A DNA stretch of 22,470 bases from JBBDSU01 sp040904825 (lineage in GTDB: Bacteria; Actinomycetota; Nitriliruptoria; Nitriliruptorales; Nitriliruptoraceae). How positions within the stretch are numbered: position 1 is the first letter of the stretch; every line of letters starts with the position of its first letter. The notes beneath the pieces were generated by a model. That model did not search any database, was not told the origin of the DNA, and was given only the letters and a program-made list of their open reading frames with translations. This document shows positions 1 to 8,113 of the stretch, piece by piece. The stretch lies in contig JBBDSU010000052.1 of NCBI GenBank assembly GCA_040904825.1, forward strand, positions 1 to 22,470, in the 5' to 3' direction. A program made the position numbers and the translations under genes.

Positions 1-37
1 CAAGCCGTCGGGTTCGGCCGGTCAGGGGCGCCGGTGA
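1..37 (+). CDS. Possible C-terminal end of an upstream gene (partial)
   Basis: The frame beginning at base 2 stays open from the window edge and reads a short Ser/Gly/Arg-rich tail (KPSGSAGQGRR), ending at TGA 35-37. That stop overlaps the GTG (34) and ATG (37) start candidates of the next gene, an arrangement typical of translationally coupled genes. Only eleven codons are visible, so neither identity nor function can be given, and a chance open frame is possible. Confidence 0.3.
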   Translation, partial: KPSGSAGQGRR

Positions 38-942
38 TGGCCGAGGCGGCTGTCCGCGAACGGTCACCGCGTATTGGCGTGATCGGCCCCGGGCGTGCCG
101 GCACCACGGTGGCTGCGGCGTGTGTGCGTGCCGGATGGCCCGTCGTTGCCGTCGCAGGTGGCAGCGACGCCTCGCGTGCCCGGTTCGCGGCGAGCATCGC
201 CGGTGTGAGGACGATGGAGGTTGCCGAGTTGCCGGCAGGCGTCGACCTTGTGGTGGTCGCGGTGCCTGATCGCGCGATTGCCGAGGTGGTCGACGCGATG
301 GCGGTAGCCGGTTCGCTCGATGAACGCCATCGGCTTGTGCATCTGGCAGGGGCACACGGGTGCGCACCGTTGCGCCGCGCAGGGCTGGCCGGCGCACGCA
401 TTGCTGCCTGTCACCCGGCCATGACCATGCCTGCGACCCGCATCGAACCGGACGTGCTGGTTGGTGCTGCCTGGGCGGTGACGGTGCCGAGCGGCGCCGA
501 TGACCGCTGGGCACAGCAGTGGGTTGAAGGACTGGGCGGCCAGCCCTTCTCGGTCGCCGAGTCGGCCCGGGTGAACTACCACGCGGCACTCACGGTCGGG
601 GCCAACGCCGTCGGTGCTGCTGTCGCCACCGCCCGTCAGTTGCTGCTTGCTGCCGGCGTCAACCGCCCCGAGGCGTTTCTGGACCCGCTGGTTGCGGCCA
701 GCATCGGCAACGTGCTGCGCGATGGAGCCAGCGCCCTGACGGGGCCAGTGGTGCGTGGCGATAGTGACACTGTTGCCGCACACCTGGCGGCCTTGGCCGC
801 CGATGCTCCATCGCTCGCCGACGCCTATCGTCACCTCACCTGGGCGATCTTGGCGCAGGCGAAGCGAATGATGACAGCGGACGACGTGGCGCGTATCGAG
901 ACGGTGCTGGCTGCAGACTCCGCCGAACGAGGTGCGACGTGA
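34..942 (+). CDS. Rossmann-like/DUF2520 oxidoreductase-like protein
   Basis: A 302-residue protein with an N-terminal NAD(P)-binding Rossmann fold. The nucleotide loop GPGRAG follows the first beta strand near residue 18. The C-terminal half is a helical DUF2520 domain recognisable by CHPAMTM, NYHAALTVGANAVGAA and LTGPVVRGD. The fold resembles ketopantoate reductases and related beta-hydroxyacid dehydrogenases. The same family (Rv3603c) lies directly before panC in Mycobacterium, and here it is also followed at once by panC. A role in pantothenate synthesis, possibly ketopantoate reduction, is an inference from context and fold; no substrate is proven by the sequence. The start may be GTG 34 or ATG 37; an AGGGG at 24-28 suits either. 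The end lies 25 nt before the preferred panC start. Confidence 0.85.
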   Translation: MMAEAAVRERSPRIGVIGPGRAGTTVAAACVRAGWPVVAVAGGSDASRARFAASIAGVRTMEVAELPAGVDLVVVAVPDRAIAEVVDAMAVAGSLDERHRLVHLAGAHGCAPLRRAGLAGARIAACHPAMTMPATRIEPDVLVGAAWAVTVPSGADDRWAQQWVEGLGGQPFSVAESARVNYHAALTVGANAVGAAVATARQLLLAAGVNRPEAFLDPLVAASIGNVLRDGASALTGPVVRGDSDTVAAHLAALAADAPSLADAYRHLTWAILAQAKRMMTADDVARIETVLAADSAERGAT

Positions 943-967
943 ACGAGGCAGGTGCCAGGTGGAACGG

Positions 968-1939
968 GTGACGACGATTGCCGACGTGCGTGCGGCTGTC
1001 CGAGGTGCTCGCCAGCAGGGCCTGAAGGTGGCGTTAGTCCCCACGATGGGCGCGCTGCACGACGGACACCTAGCGCTGGTGCGGCAAGCCGCCAACGAGG
1101 CTGAGTTCGTTGTGGTGAGCATCTTCGTCAATCCGGCCCAGTTCGACCGGCCCGATGATCTGGCTGCCTACCCGCGAGATCTCGGCGCCGACGAACGTCT
1201 GCTTGCTGCGCTTGGTGGCGCGGCGCCTGCGGTGGTATTCGCGCCTGAGGCTTCCGAGATGTATCCGCAGCCGCCAGCCACGCGGGTGCAGGTCACCGGT
1301 CTGACCGAGCGTTTGTGCGGTGCGAGCCGACCTGGGCATTTCGACGGCGTGGCCACCGTGGTGACCAAGTTGCTGGCGATCGTCGCGCCCGATATCGCGG
1401 TCTTCGGTCGCAAGGATCGCCAGCAGCTCGCGGTCATCGAACGGCTCGTGGAAGACCTCAATCTCGGGGTCCGGATCGTTGGCGTGCCGACCGTGAGAGA
1501 TGACGACGGTGTCGCATCGTCCAGCCGAAACGCGCGAATCACCGGATCGGATCGTCTCGCTGCCCGCGCGTTGTCGCGCGCGCTGATGGCCGGGTTGAAG
1601 GTGGTGCATGAAGCCCGTGCGGCCGGGCGCGAGGTCGACACTGGCGTGATCGCCGATGCGATGCGCACCACCATGAGCGACCAGGACGGGGTGTGGGTGG
1701 ACTACGCCGAAGTGGTCGACCCGGCCACGTTGCAGCCGCCCGAAGGGCCGGTGGCAGCCACCGATCGGCTTGTGCTGGCGGTTGCCGGGTTCGTTGGACC
1801 CGTGCGGCTCATTGACAACGTCGAAGCGGGTATCACAGCTGACGAGCGTGCGTTGGCCGATGCGCTCGATGCATCGTTGATCGCCGCGCATCTGGGTGAC
1901 GATGAGGGGCGTGACGATGAGGAGAGCGGCGATGTCTGA
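968..1939 (+). CDS. panC: Pantothenate synthetase
   Basis: Joins pantoate and beta-alanine using ATP to give pantothenate, the last step of vitamin B5 synthesis, in the cytosol. The HIGH-type nucleotide loop is clear (PTMGALHDGH, residues 25-34), as are FGRKDRQQLAVI, equivalent to the family's FGEKDxQQL, and the ASSSRN motif equivalent to the family's KMSKS-like loop. The family opening TTIADVRAAV supports GTG 968, which has AGGTGG five bases upstream. GTG 959 and GTG 932 are also in frame; the last would overlap the previous gene. At 323 residues it is longer than the usual 280-310. The surplus is an acidic C-terminal tail partly made by a 15-bp tandem duplication (1896-1925). The stop overlaps the nadC start. 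Confidence 0.95.
   Translation: MTTIADVRAAVRGARQQGLKVALVPTMGALHDGHLALVRQAANEAEFVVVSIFVNPAQFDRPDDLAAYPRDLGADERLLAALGGAAPAVVFAPEASEMYPQPPATRVQVTGLTERLCGASRPGHFDGVATVVTKLLAIVAPDIAVFGRKDRQQLAVIERLVEDLNLGVRIVGVPTVRDDDGVASSSRNARITGSDRLAARALSRALMAGLKVVHEARAAGREVDTGVIADAMRTTMSDQDGVWVDYAEVVDPATLQPPEGPVAATDRLVLAVAGFVGPVRLIDNVEAGITADERALADALDASLIAAHLGDDEGRDDEESGDV
1896..1925 (+). repeat. 15-bp tandem duplication at the panC/nadC junction
   Basis: Two adjacent copies of a 15-bp unit (GTGACGATGAGGGGC, then GTGACGATGAGGAGA) agree at 13 of 15 positions. In the panC frame they encode the acidic tail GDDEG/RDDEE. The second copy carries the AGGAG that serves as ribosome binding site for nadC, so the duplication also doubled a Shine-Dalgarno-like segment. 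Confidence 0.8.
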
Positions 1940-2918
1940 CCCGATGCCCGCGATGCAAGACGACCATGCGATGGACGACGAACTGATTGAGGCCGGGCGC
2001 CGCATTGTTGCGCTCGCGCTCGCCGAAGACCTTTCAGGACCTGATGGTTCGGGAGCCGGCGACATCACCAGTCACGCCACCATCCCGGCCGAAGTCCGCG
2101 GCGAAGCGCGCTTGGTTGTGCGGGCGCCGGGCGTGATCGCTGGTTTGGGATTGGTTGCCGAGGTGTACCGCCAGATCGACGACACCATCGATGTCGACCT
2201 GTTCGTCAGTGACGGCGATCGCGTTGCGGCGGGCACCGTTGCGGCGACGATTGCCGGCCCACTGGGGGGAGTCCTCACCGGTGAGCGCACGGCACTCAAC
2301 CTTGTGGGACACCTGTCAGGGGTCGCCACAGCGACCGATGCATACGTCACTGCGATCGCGGGAACCGGATGCATCGTCAGGGACACCCGCAAGACCACCC
2401 CTGGTCTGCGGTTGCTTGAGAAGGCGGCAGTACGTGCTGGCGGCGGCCGCAACCATCGTGTCGGCCTGTTCGACGCGATCCTGGTCAAAGACAATCATGT
2501 CGCGGTCGCGGGATCAGTCACTGCGGCAAGTCGCGCAGCGTTGTCGTTTGCTGAGGCGACCGATGTCGTCGTTCAGATCGAGGTCGACACGCTGGACCAA
2601 CTGGACGAAGCTTTGGCCGCAGGGGCGTCGGAGATCCTGTTGGATAACTTCACGCCTGCTGAAGCCGCCGAAGCGGTGGCCAGGGTCAAGGCGCAGGTCG
2701 AGGGGCAGGTCGAGGCGCAGGTCGAAACCAGGGCGTTGACCGCTGGAGCGACAGGTGCCGTCATTCTGGAGGCATCGGGAGGTATCGACCTGACGACCGT
2801 GCGTGCGTATGCCGAGGCCGGCGTCGATTATGTCTCGGTGGGCGCGATCACTCATTCGGCGCCACAACTTGACGTCGCGCTTGACATCGACAGCCCAGCT
2901 GCGAGAAGAGGTGCCTGA
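1932..2918 (+). CDS. nadC: Quinolinate phosphoribosyltransferase (carboxylating)
   Basis: Converts quinolinate and PRPP to nicotinate mononucleotide with loss of CO2, the entry to NAD from the de novo route. Family hallmarks are the DTRKTTPG loop near residue 151, the following LRLLEKAAVRAGGGRNHR segment and LVKDNH near residue 185; LEASGGI and VSVGAITHS close the barrel. ATG 1932 is chosen because it overlaps the panC stop and follows AGGAG by a good distance; upstream ATGs near 1896 come from the 15-bp duplication. The protein is 328 residues, longer than the common 280. Part of the excess is an AQVE/GQVE/AQVE repeat followed by a loop just before LEASGGI. nadA and nadB are not in this window. 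The stop overlaps the coaX start by one base. Confidence 0.95.
   Translation: MSDPMPAMQDDHAMDDELIEAGRRIVALALAEDLSGPDGSGAGDITSHATIPAEVRGEARLVVRAPGVIAGLGLVAEVYRQIDDTIDVDLFVSDGDRVAAGTVAATIAGPLGGVLTGERTALNLVGHLSGVATATDAYVTAIAGTGCIVRDTRKTTPGLRLLEKAAVRAGGGRNHRVGLFDAILVKDNHVAVAGSVTAASRAALSFAEATDVVVQIEVDTLDQLDEALAAGASEILLDNFTPAEAAEAVARVKAQVEGQVEAQVETRALTAGATGAVILEASGGIDLTTVRAYAEAGVDYVSVGAITHSAPQLDVALDIDSPAARRGA
2691..2726 (+). repeat. 12-bp tandem repeat inside nadC
   Basis: Three adjacent 12-bp units (GCGCAGGTCGAG, GGGCAGGTCGAG, GCGCAGGTCGAA) encode AQVE, GQVE and AQVE. The reading frame is kept. The segment sits where NadC proteins normally have a short link before the beta strand that leads to the ASGGI motif. 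Confidence 0.85.
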
Positions 2919-3688
2919 TGCTGATGACGATCGATGCGGGCAACTCGACCACGGTCGTGGGCCTGTTCAACGGTGATGAACTCATCCACCACTGGCGCGT
3001 GTCGACTGCCCCTCGCCGTCCCCCTGACGAACTGGGGATTCTGCTGGCAGGGATGCTCGCCACCGTCGATCTCAGACTCGACGAAGGCGTCCGTGGGATG
3101 GTTGTCGGCTCGGTCGTACCGACGGTGACCGAAGCGCTGAGGTCAATGGCCCATCGGTATCTCAACGTGGTTCCGATCGTCATCGAGCCGGGCGTGCGTA
3201 CGGGGCTCGCGATTCATCACGACAATCCGCGTGATCTCGGTGCTGACCGCATCGCAAATGCGGTTGCGGCCGTGCAGCTGTTCGGTGGCCCGGCGGTGGT
3301 GGTCGACTTCGGCACGGCCATCTCGTTCGATGTGATTGACGGATCCGGACGGTTCATCGGAGGAGCGATCTCTCCGGGCGTCGGTACGGCTGTCGACGCA
3401 CTCGTGGAGCGCACCGCTCGCCTGCCCACGATCGAGATCGATGCACCCGCCGAGGTAGTAGCGACCTCAACGGTGGGGGCACTGCGGTCTGGCGCCGTGT
3501 TCGGATTCGCCGGGCTGGTCGACGGCATTGTCACCAGGATGTCCCAACGTCTCGGCCCGGGAGTGACGGTTGTGTCGACCGGTAACGTCGCAACCTCGGT
3601 GCTTGAGGCCTGCACAACCCTCGACCATCACGACCCGTGGCTGACCTTGAAGGGGCTGCGCCTGGTCTGGGAGCACCACCACGGCTGA
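2918..3688 (+). CDS. coaX: Type III pantothenate kinase
   Basis: Phosphorylates pantothenate, the first committed step of CoA synthesis. This is the CoaX (type III) enzyme of the ASKHA fold, not the P-loop CoaA. The phosphate 1 motif DAGNS lies at residues 6-10; GADR near residue 108, DFGTAISFDVI near residue 129 and GGAISPG follow in family order. The length of 256 residues is normal. ATG 2918 overlaps the nadC stop TGA (2916-2918) and has AGAGG just upstream; ATG 2924 is an alternative. Together with panC and the DUF2520 gene this forms a pantothenate-to-CoA unit into which nadC is inserted. Confidence 0.95.
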   Translation: MLMTIDAGNSTTVVGLFNGDELIHHWRVSTAPRRPPDELGILLAGMLATVDLRLDEGVRGMVVGSVVPTVTEALRSMAHRYLNVVPIVIEPGVRTGLAIHHDNPRDLGADRIANAVAAVQLFGGPAVVVDFGTAISFDVIDGSGRFIGGAISPGVGTAVDALVERTARLPTIEIDAPAEVVATSTVGALRSGAVFGFAGLVDGIVTRMSQRLGPGVTVVSTGNVATSVLEACTTLDHHDPWLTLKGLRLVWEHHHG

Positions 3689-3749
3689 TGCTGGCGCGCA
3701 GCAGTAGCGTCACATCGGCATCGACCCGCATGATCACAACGGACCTGAC

Positions 3750-5303
3750 GTGACTGACGCTGTTGCATCACCACCGCCCCAAGGCGATGACACCACTTCG
3801 CCCGACGCGTTGGAAGGGTCCAAGCTCGATGAGATCATTGCGACCCGCCGGGCCAAGGTCGCCGCGATGCGTGACGCGGGGATCGAGCCCTATCCGGTGA
3901 GATTCCGGCCGACCTCGACCATCGCTGAGATCCGGGCCACACATGACGGTCTCGCGCCAGGTGAAGGCAGCGGGGTGGTGTCGACCGTGGCTGGCAGGGT
4001 CGTCGCGCGCCGTCAGATGGGTCGGCTGCAATTCCTCGTGCTGCGTGAAGACAGCGAAGACTTGCAGCTGATGTGCATCACCGGCAAGCTCGACGATGAC
4101 GCGCGCAGTCTGCTTGAGCTGGTTGATGTCGGCGATTGGCTGGGCGCGACCGGCGAAGTGGTGTGCTCCAAGACCGGCGAGTTGTCGGTCCAGCCGACGA
4201 CACTGACGATGCTCGGCAAGGGGCTGCGGCCGCTGCCTGATAAGTGGCATGGTCTGACGGATACCGAAGCGCGGTTTCGTCAGCGGGAGCTTGACCTGGT
4301 CGTCAATGCTGATGCACGCCGTGTGTTCGATGTGCGAGCAAAGACGGTCGCGGTGTTGCGCAACATCATGACCGATCGGGGGTTCGTCGAGGTCGAGACA
4401 CCGATGCTGCACCCGATTCCCGGTGGGGCGGCGGCGCGGCCTTTCGTCACCCATCACCACGCTTTGGATGCCGATCTCTACCTGCGCATCGCTCCAGAGC
4501 TGTATCTCAAGCGGCTTGTTGCGGGCGGGATGCGCCGGGTCTTTGAGATCAATCGCAATTTTCGCAATGAAGGCATGAGCACCCGGCACAACCCTGAGTT
4601 CACCATGCTCGAGTCATATGCCGCCTACGACGACTACTACGACGTGATGGAATTGACGGAAGCTTTGTTCGTCGGAGCTGCAATGGCCACCGTCGGCGAT
4701 GTCGAGGTCACCTATCAGCAACGCGATGTGTCGCTGGAGCCTCCCTTCCGCCGGGAGACGCTGCTTGACCTTGTCCGCGAGGCGACCGGACAGGCTGATC
4801 TGTCCTACACCAGCGATATTGACGAGGTCAGGGCGCTCTGCGAACGCCACACCATTGATGTCGAACCTGCATGGGGCGTGGGCAAGCTCGTGCTTGAGCT
4901 GTACGAGGCGATGGTCGAGCACACCTTGTGGGAGCCGACATTCGTCATGGATTACCCGGTTGAAGTGTCGCCACTGGCCCGGCGACACCGGGATGACCCG
5001 CAGGTCACCGAACGGTTTGAGTTGATCGTGACCGGCCGCGAACTCGCCAACGCCTTTTCCGAGCTGGTCGACCCAGACGATCAACGGCGTCGTTTCGAAG
5101 CGCAAGCGCTGGCGAAGGCCGCGGGTGATGACGAAGCGATGGTTGTCGACGAGTCGTACCTGCGGGCAATGGAGCTTGGCATGCCCCCGACGGGCGGGCT
5201 CGGCATCGGCGTTGATCGGCTGGTGATGTTGCTCGCCGACGTCGCCAACATCCGTGACGTGATCTTGTTTCCGACCTTGAGGCCGCAGCGCGAGGACTCC
5301 TGA
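3750..5303 (+). CDS. lysS: Lysyl-tRNA synthetase, class II
   Basis: Charges tRNA-Lys with lysine. The protein has 517 residues, with an N-terminal OB-fold anticodon-binding domain (about 60-170) and a class II catalytic core. Motif 2 is seen as RNFRNEGMSTRHNPEFTMLE near residue 269 and motif 3 as GLGIGVDRLVM near residue 484. The stretch from PMLHPIPGGAAARPF to IAPELYLKRL is typical of bacterial LysRS. GTG 3750 is used as start; its ribosome binding site is weak. A gap of 61 bp separates it from coaX, so it may still be part of the same transcript. The N-terminal 25 residues before the family's usual beginning are poorly conserved in type. Confidence 0.96.
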   Translation: MTDAVASPPPQGDDTTSPDALEGSKLDEIIATRRAKVAAMRDAGIEPYPVRFRPTSTIAEIRATHDGLAPGEGSGVVSTVAGRVVARRQMGRLQFLVLREDSEDLQLMCITGKLDDDARSLLELVDVGDWLGATGEVVCSKTGELSVQPTTLTMLGKGLRPLPDKWHGLTDTEARFRQRELDLVVNADARRVFDVRAKTVAVLRNIMTDRGFVEVETPMLHPIPGGAAARPFVTHHHALDADLYLRIAPELYLKRLVAGGMRRVFEINRNFRNEGMSTRHNPEFTMLESYAAYDDYYDVMELTEALFVGAAMATVGDVEVTYQQRDVSLEPPFRRETLLDLVREATGQADLSYTSDIDEVRALCERHTIDVEPAWGVGKLVLELYEAMVEHTLWEPTFVMDYPVEVSPLARRHRDDPQVTERFELIVTGRELANAFSELVDPDDQRRRFEAQALAKAAGDDEAMVVDESYLRAMELGMPPTGGLGIGVDRLVMLLADVANIRDVILFPTLRPQREDS

Positions 5304-5580
5304 CGGCATCGTGCTGGCAGTGCACTGCAGGGCTGGCGAACAGCAGCGTGAGGTCGCACAGGTCGGGTCGGTCGCCGACGTGGAGTCGACCCGGCTGAGG
5401 TCTGTGGCAACTGGCGCAGACGGATGGCACGCTCTGGCCTCTGGATTTGCATGTCCCGGCCGATCGCCCCGGGTCACAGGGTGGCGATGGGTTACGATCG
5501 TGACCGGAGCGTGGCCGTGATATGGCTGATCGAAGCCGGGCATCCAACGCACCCGGCACCCGACGTTGAAAGTGGTCCCA
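5304..5580 (+). other. lysS-clpC intergenic region
   Basis: This 277-bp non-coding stretch is the longest in the window. It contains a perfect 12-bp palindrome (GCAGTGCACTGC, 5317-5328) and a 7-bp inverted repeat (CGGGTCG at 5364-5370 with CGACCCG at 5387-5393) that could form a stem soon after the lysS stop, without a T tract. A TACGAT hexamer at 5493-5498 is a possible -10 element for clpC, but no matching -35 is clear. I see no gene here: the open frames lack binding sites and recognisable protein sequence. Confidence 0.5.
5493..5498 (+). promoter_or_regulatory. Possible -10 element for clpC
   Basis: TACGAT fits the actinobacterial TAnnnT pattern and lies about 83 bp before the clpC start. 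No -35 hexamer of good quality is present at 16-18 bp, so the assignment is weak. Confidence 0.25.
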
Positions 5581-8106
5581 ATGTTCGAGCGGTTCACAGA
5601 CCGGGCCCGCCGCGTGGTTGTCCTCGCCCAAGAAGAAGCGAGGATGCTCAACCACAACTACATCGGCACCGAGCACATTCTGCTGGGCCTCATCCACGAG
5701 GGTGAAGGTGTCGCGGCCAAGGCGCTCGAGTCGATGAGCATTTCGCTTGAGGCCGTGCGCGAGCAGGTCACCGAGATCATTGGCCGGGGACAGACGGCCC
5801 CTGCCGGGCACATTCCGTTCACCCCACGCGCCAAGAAAGTGCTGGAGTTGTCGCTCCGCGAGGCGCTGCAGCTCGGCCACAACTACATCGGCACTGAGCA
5901 CATTCTGCTGGGCCTCATTCGCGAAGGCGAAGGCGTGGCCGCCCAAGTGCTGCAAAAACTCGGCGCTGACCTCAACAAGGTGCGCCAGCAGGTCATCCAA
6001 CTGTTGTCGGGCTACTCGGGCGAGGGTGCTAAAGCTGGCGCCAGTGTCGGCGAAGGTTCGTCCGGCGGCGCTCGTGAAGGCTCGACAATCCTCGATCAGT
6101 TCGGCCGCAACTTGACGCAGGCTGCCGCCAGCAACGAACTTGATCCGGTGATCGGTCGTCACCGTGAGATCGAGCGCGTCATGCAGGTGCTATCGCGCCG
6201 CACCAAGAACAACCCGGTGCTGATCGGCGAACCTGGGGTCGGCAAGACCGCCATCGTCGAAGGACTCGCCCAGCGCATCGTCGCTGGCGATGTGCCCGAA
6301 ACGCTCAAAGACAAGCACCTGTACACGCTGGATCTGGGTGCGCTGGTGGCAGGGTCTCGCTACCGGGGAGACTTCGAAGAGCGCCTCAAGAAGGTGCTCA
6401 AGGAGATCACCAGCCGCGGTGACATCATCCTTTTCATCGACGAGATCCACACCCTGGTCGGTGCGGGCGCTGCCGAAGGCGCCATCGACGCTGCCAGCAT
6501 CCTTAAACCCATGCTGGCTCGCGGCGAGCTGCAGACCATTGGTGCGACCACGCTGGACGAATACCGCAAGCACCTTGAGAAGGACGCGGCACTCGAACGC
6601 CGGTTCCAGCCGGTCAAGGTCGACGAGCCGTCTGCCGAGCACTCGGTTGAGATCCTCAAGGGCCTGCGTGACCGGTATGAGGCCCACCACCGGGTCAGCA
6701 TTACCGATGAAGCGCTGATTGCCGCCGTCGAGTTTGCCGACCGCTACATCTCCGACCGCTTCCTGCCCGACAAGGCCATCGACCTGATCGACGAGGCAGG
6801 TTCACGCCTGCGCATCCGGTCGATGAGCACGCCGGAAGATCTCAAAGAGATCGATGCCGAAATCGAGTCGACGCGCCTGGCCAAAGAGCAGGCGATCGAT
6901 GAGCAGGACTTCGAGCGTGCCGCGGGACTTCGCGACGACGAGAAGCGACTTGCCGAGCGCCGCAGCAACCGCGAAACGCAGTGGCAGGACGAAGGCATGG
7001 ACACCGTCCTGATCGTTGACGAGGAAGTCATCGCTGACGTCCTGTCGAACTGGACAGGGATCCCGGTTTTCAAGCTCACCCAGGAAGAGACCGACAAGCT
7101 GCTGCACATGGAGGACGAACTCCACAAGCGCGTTATCGGCCAAGAGCAGGCGATTTCGGCCGTCTCCAAGGCGATTCGCCGGACACGGGCTGGATTGAAG
7201 GACCCCAAGCGCCCGTCGGGTTCGTTCATCTTCCTTGGCCCGTCAGGTGTTGGAAAGACCGAGCTCGCCAAGACCTTGGCGGAATACCTGTTCGGTGATG
7301 AAGATGCCCTCATCCACCTGGACATGTCTGAGTACATGGAAAAGCACACGGTCAGCCGGCTCATCGGGTCCCCTCCCGGCTATGTCGGCTACGACGAAGG
7401 TGGGCAGCTGACCGAGCAGGTGCGCCGCAAGCCGTTCTCGGTTGTGCTTTTCGACGAGGTCGAGAAGGCTCACCCGGATGTGTTCAACACCTTGCTGCAG
7501 ATCCTTGAAGACGGTCGTCTGACTGACGCGCAAGGTCGCACGGTCGACTTCAAGAACACCATCCTGATCATGACATCGAACCTCGGCACCAAGAACCTGA
7601 CGGCGCCTTCGGTTGGATTCGTGCAGGACGACGAGAGTTCGATCTACGACAAGATGCGCCGCCAGGTCGACGATGAACTGAAGAAGCACTTCCGGCCTGA
7701 GTTCCTCAACCGGATTGACGACACCATCGTCTTCCATCCGCTGAGCCAGGAGCAGGTCACCGAGATCGTTGACTTGATGATCGCCAGGGTCAAGCGGCAG
7801 ATGGTCGCCAAGGGACTGGACCTTGAGCTCACCGACGCGTTGAAGGTGTGGCTGTCCGAGAAGGGCTACGACCCGCAGTTGGGTGCGCGTCCGTTGCGAC
7901 GCACGATCCAGCGCGAACTCGAGGACAGGCTGTCGGAGCGGATGCTGCTGGGAGAGTTCCCGGCAGGGGCGCTCATTGTCGCCGACGTCGACAAGGAAGC
8001 TGACGCTGTCACCTTCCGTGCAGTCGAGTCACCGGCGGCGCCCGATACTCCTCCGGTTGAGCTTGCCGGTGGCGGTGACAGCACCCTGACTGACCGCGAG
8101 GACTGA
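5581..8106 (+). CDS. clpC: ATP-dependent Clp protease ATP-binding subunit ClpC
   Basis: AAA+ unfoldase that feeds substrates to ClpP. The 841-residue protein has two Clp N-repeats (about 1-145; the NYIGTEHILLGL motif occurs twice), a first ATPase module with Walker A GEPGVGKT near residue 216 and Walker B ILFIDEIH, and a UVR-type middle region near 424-460. A second module has Walker A GPSGVGKT near 552 and Walker B VVLFDEVEKAH. A VGF tripeptide (TAPSVGF) after the second module's MTSNLGTKN fits the ClpP-docking loop. ATG 5581 gives the classic start MFERFTDRARRVV; TTG 5566 is an unlikely alternative. The stop lies only 7 bp from the stop of the convergent oxidoreductase gene. No clpP is in the window. 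Confidence 0.97.
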   Translation: MFERFTDRARRVVVLAQEEARMLNHNYIGTEHILLGLIHEGEGVAAKALESMSISLEAVREQVTEIIGRGQTAPAGHIPFTPRAKKVLELSLREALQLGHNYIGTEHILLGLIREGEGVAAQVLQKLGADLNKVRQQVIQLLSGYSGEGAKAGASVGEGSSGGAREGSTILDQFGRNLTQAAASNELDPVIGRHREIERVMQVLSRRTKNNPVLIGEPGVGKTAIVEGLAQRIVAGDVPETLKDKHLYTLDLGALVAGSRYRGDFEERLKKVLKEITSRGDIILFIDEIHTLVGAGAAEGAIDAASILKPMLARGELQTIGATTLDEYRKHLEKDAALERRFQPVKVDEPSAEHSVEILKGLRDRYEAHHRVSITDEALIAAVEFADRYISDRFLPDKAIDLIDEAGSRLRIRSMSTPEDLKEIDAEIESTRLAKEQAIDEQDFERAAGLRDDEKRLAERRSNRETQWQDEGMDTVLIVDEEVIADVLSNWTGIPVFKLTQEETDKLLHMEDELHKRVIGQEQAISAVSKAIRRTRAGLKDPKRPSGSFIFLGPSGVGKTELAKTLAEYLFGDEDALIHLDMSEYMEKHTVSRLIGSPPGYVGYDEGGQLTEQVRRKPFSVVLFDEVEKAHPDVFNTLLQILEDGRLTDAQGRTVDFKNTILIMTSNLGTKNLTAPSVGFVQDDESSIYDKMRRQVDDELKKHFRPEFLNRIDDTIVFHPLSQEQVTEIVDLMIARVKRQMVAKGLDLELTDALKVWLSEKGYDPQLGARPLRRTIQRELEDRLSERMLLGEFPAGALIVADVDKEADAVTFRAVESPAAPDTPPVELAGGGDSTLTDRED

Positions 8107-8113
8107 GTCCGGG

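Noticed and set aside
64..1131. 355-codon minus-strand open frame opposite the DUF2520 gene and panC
   Set aside because: Composition is Arg/His/Cys-rich with no motif, and the plus strand has clear families with overlaps and binding sites.
5311..5520. Small plus-strand open frame in the lysS-clpC spacer
   Set aside because: No good ribosome binding site and no protein-like pattern; the region looks regulatory or inert.
5005..6162. 385-codon minus-strand open frame over lysS, the spacer and the clpC start
   Set aside because: No recognisable motif; it is antisense to the conserved ClpC N-domain.
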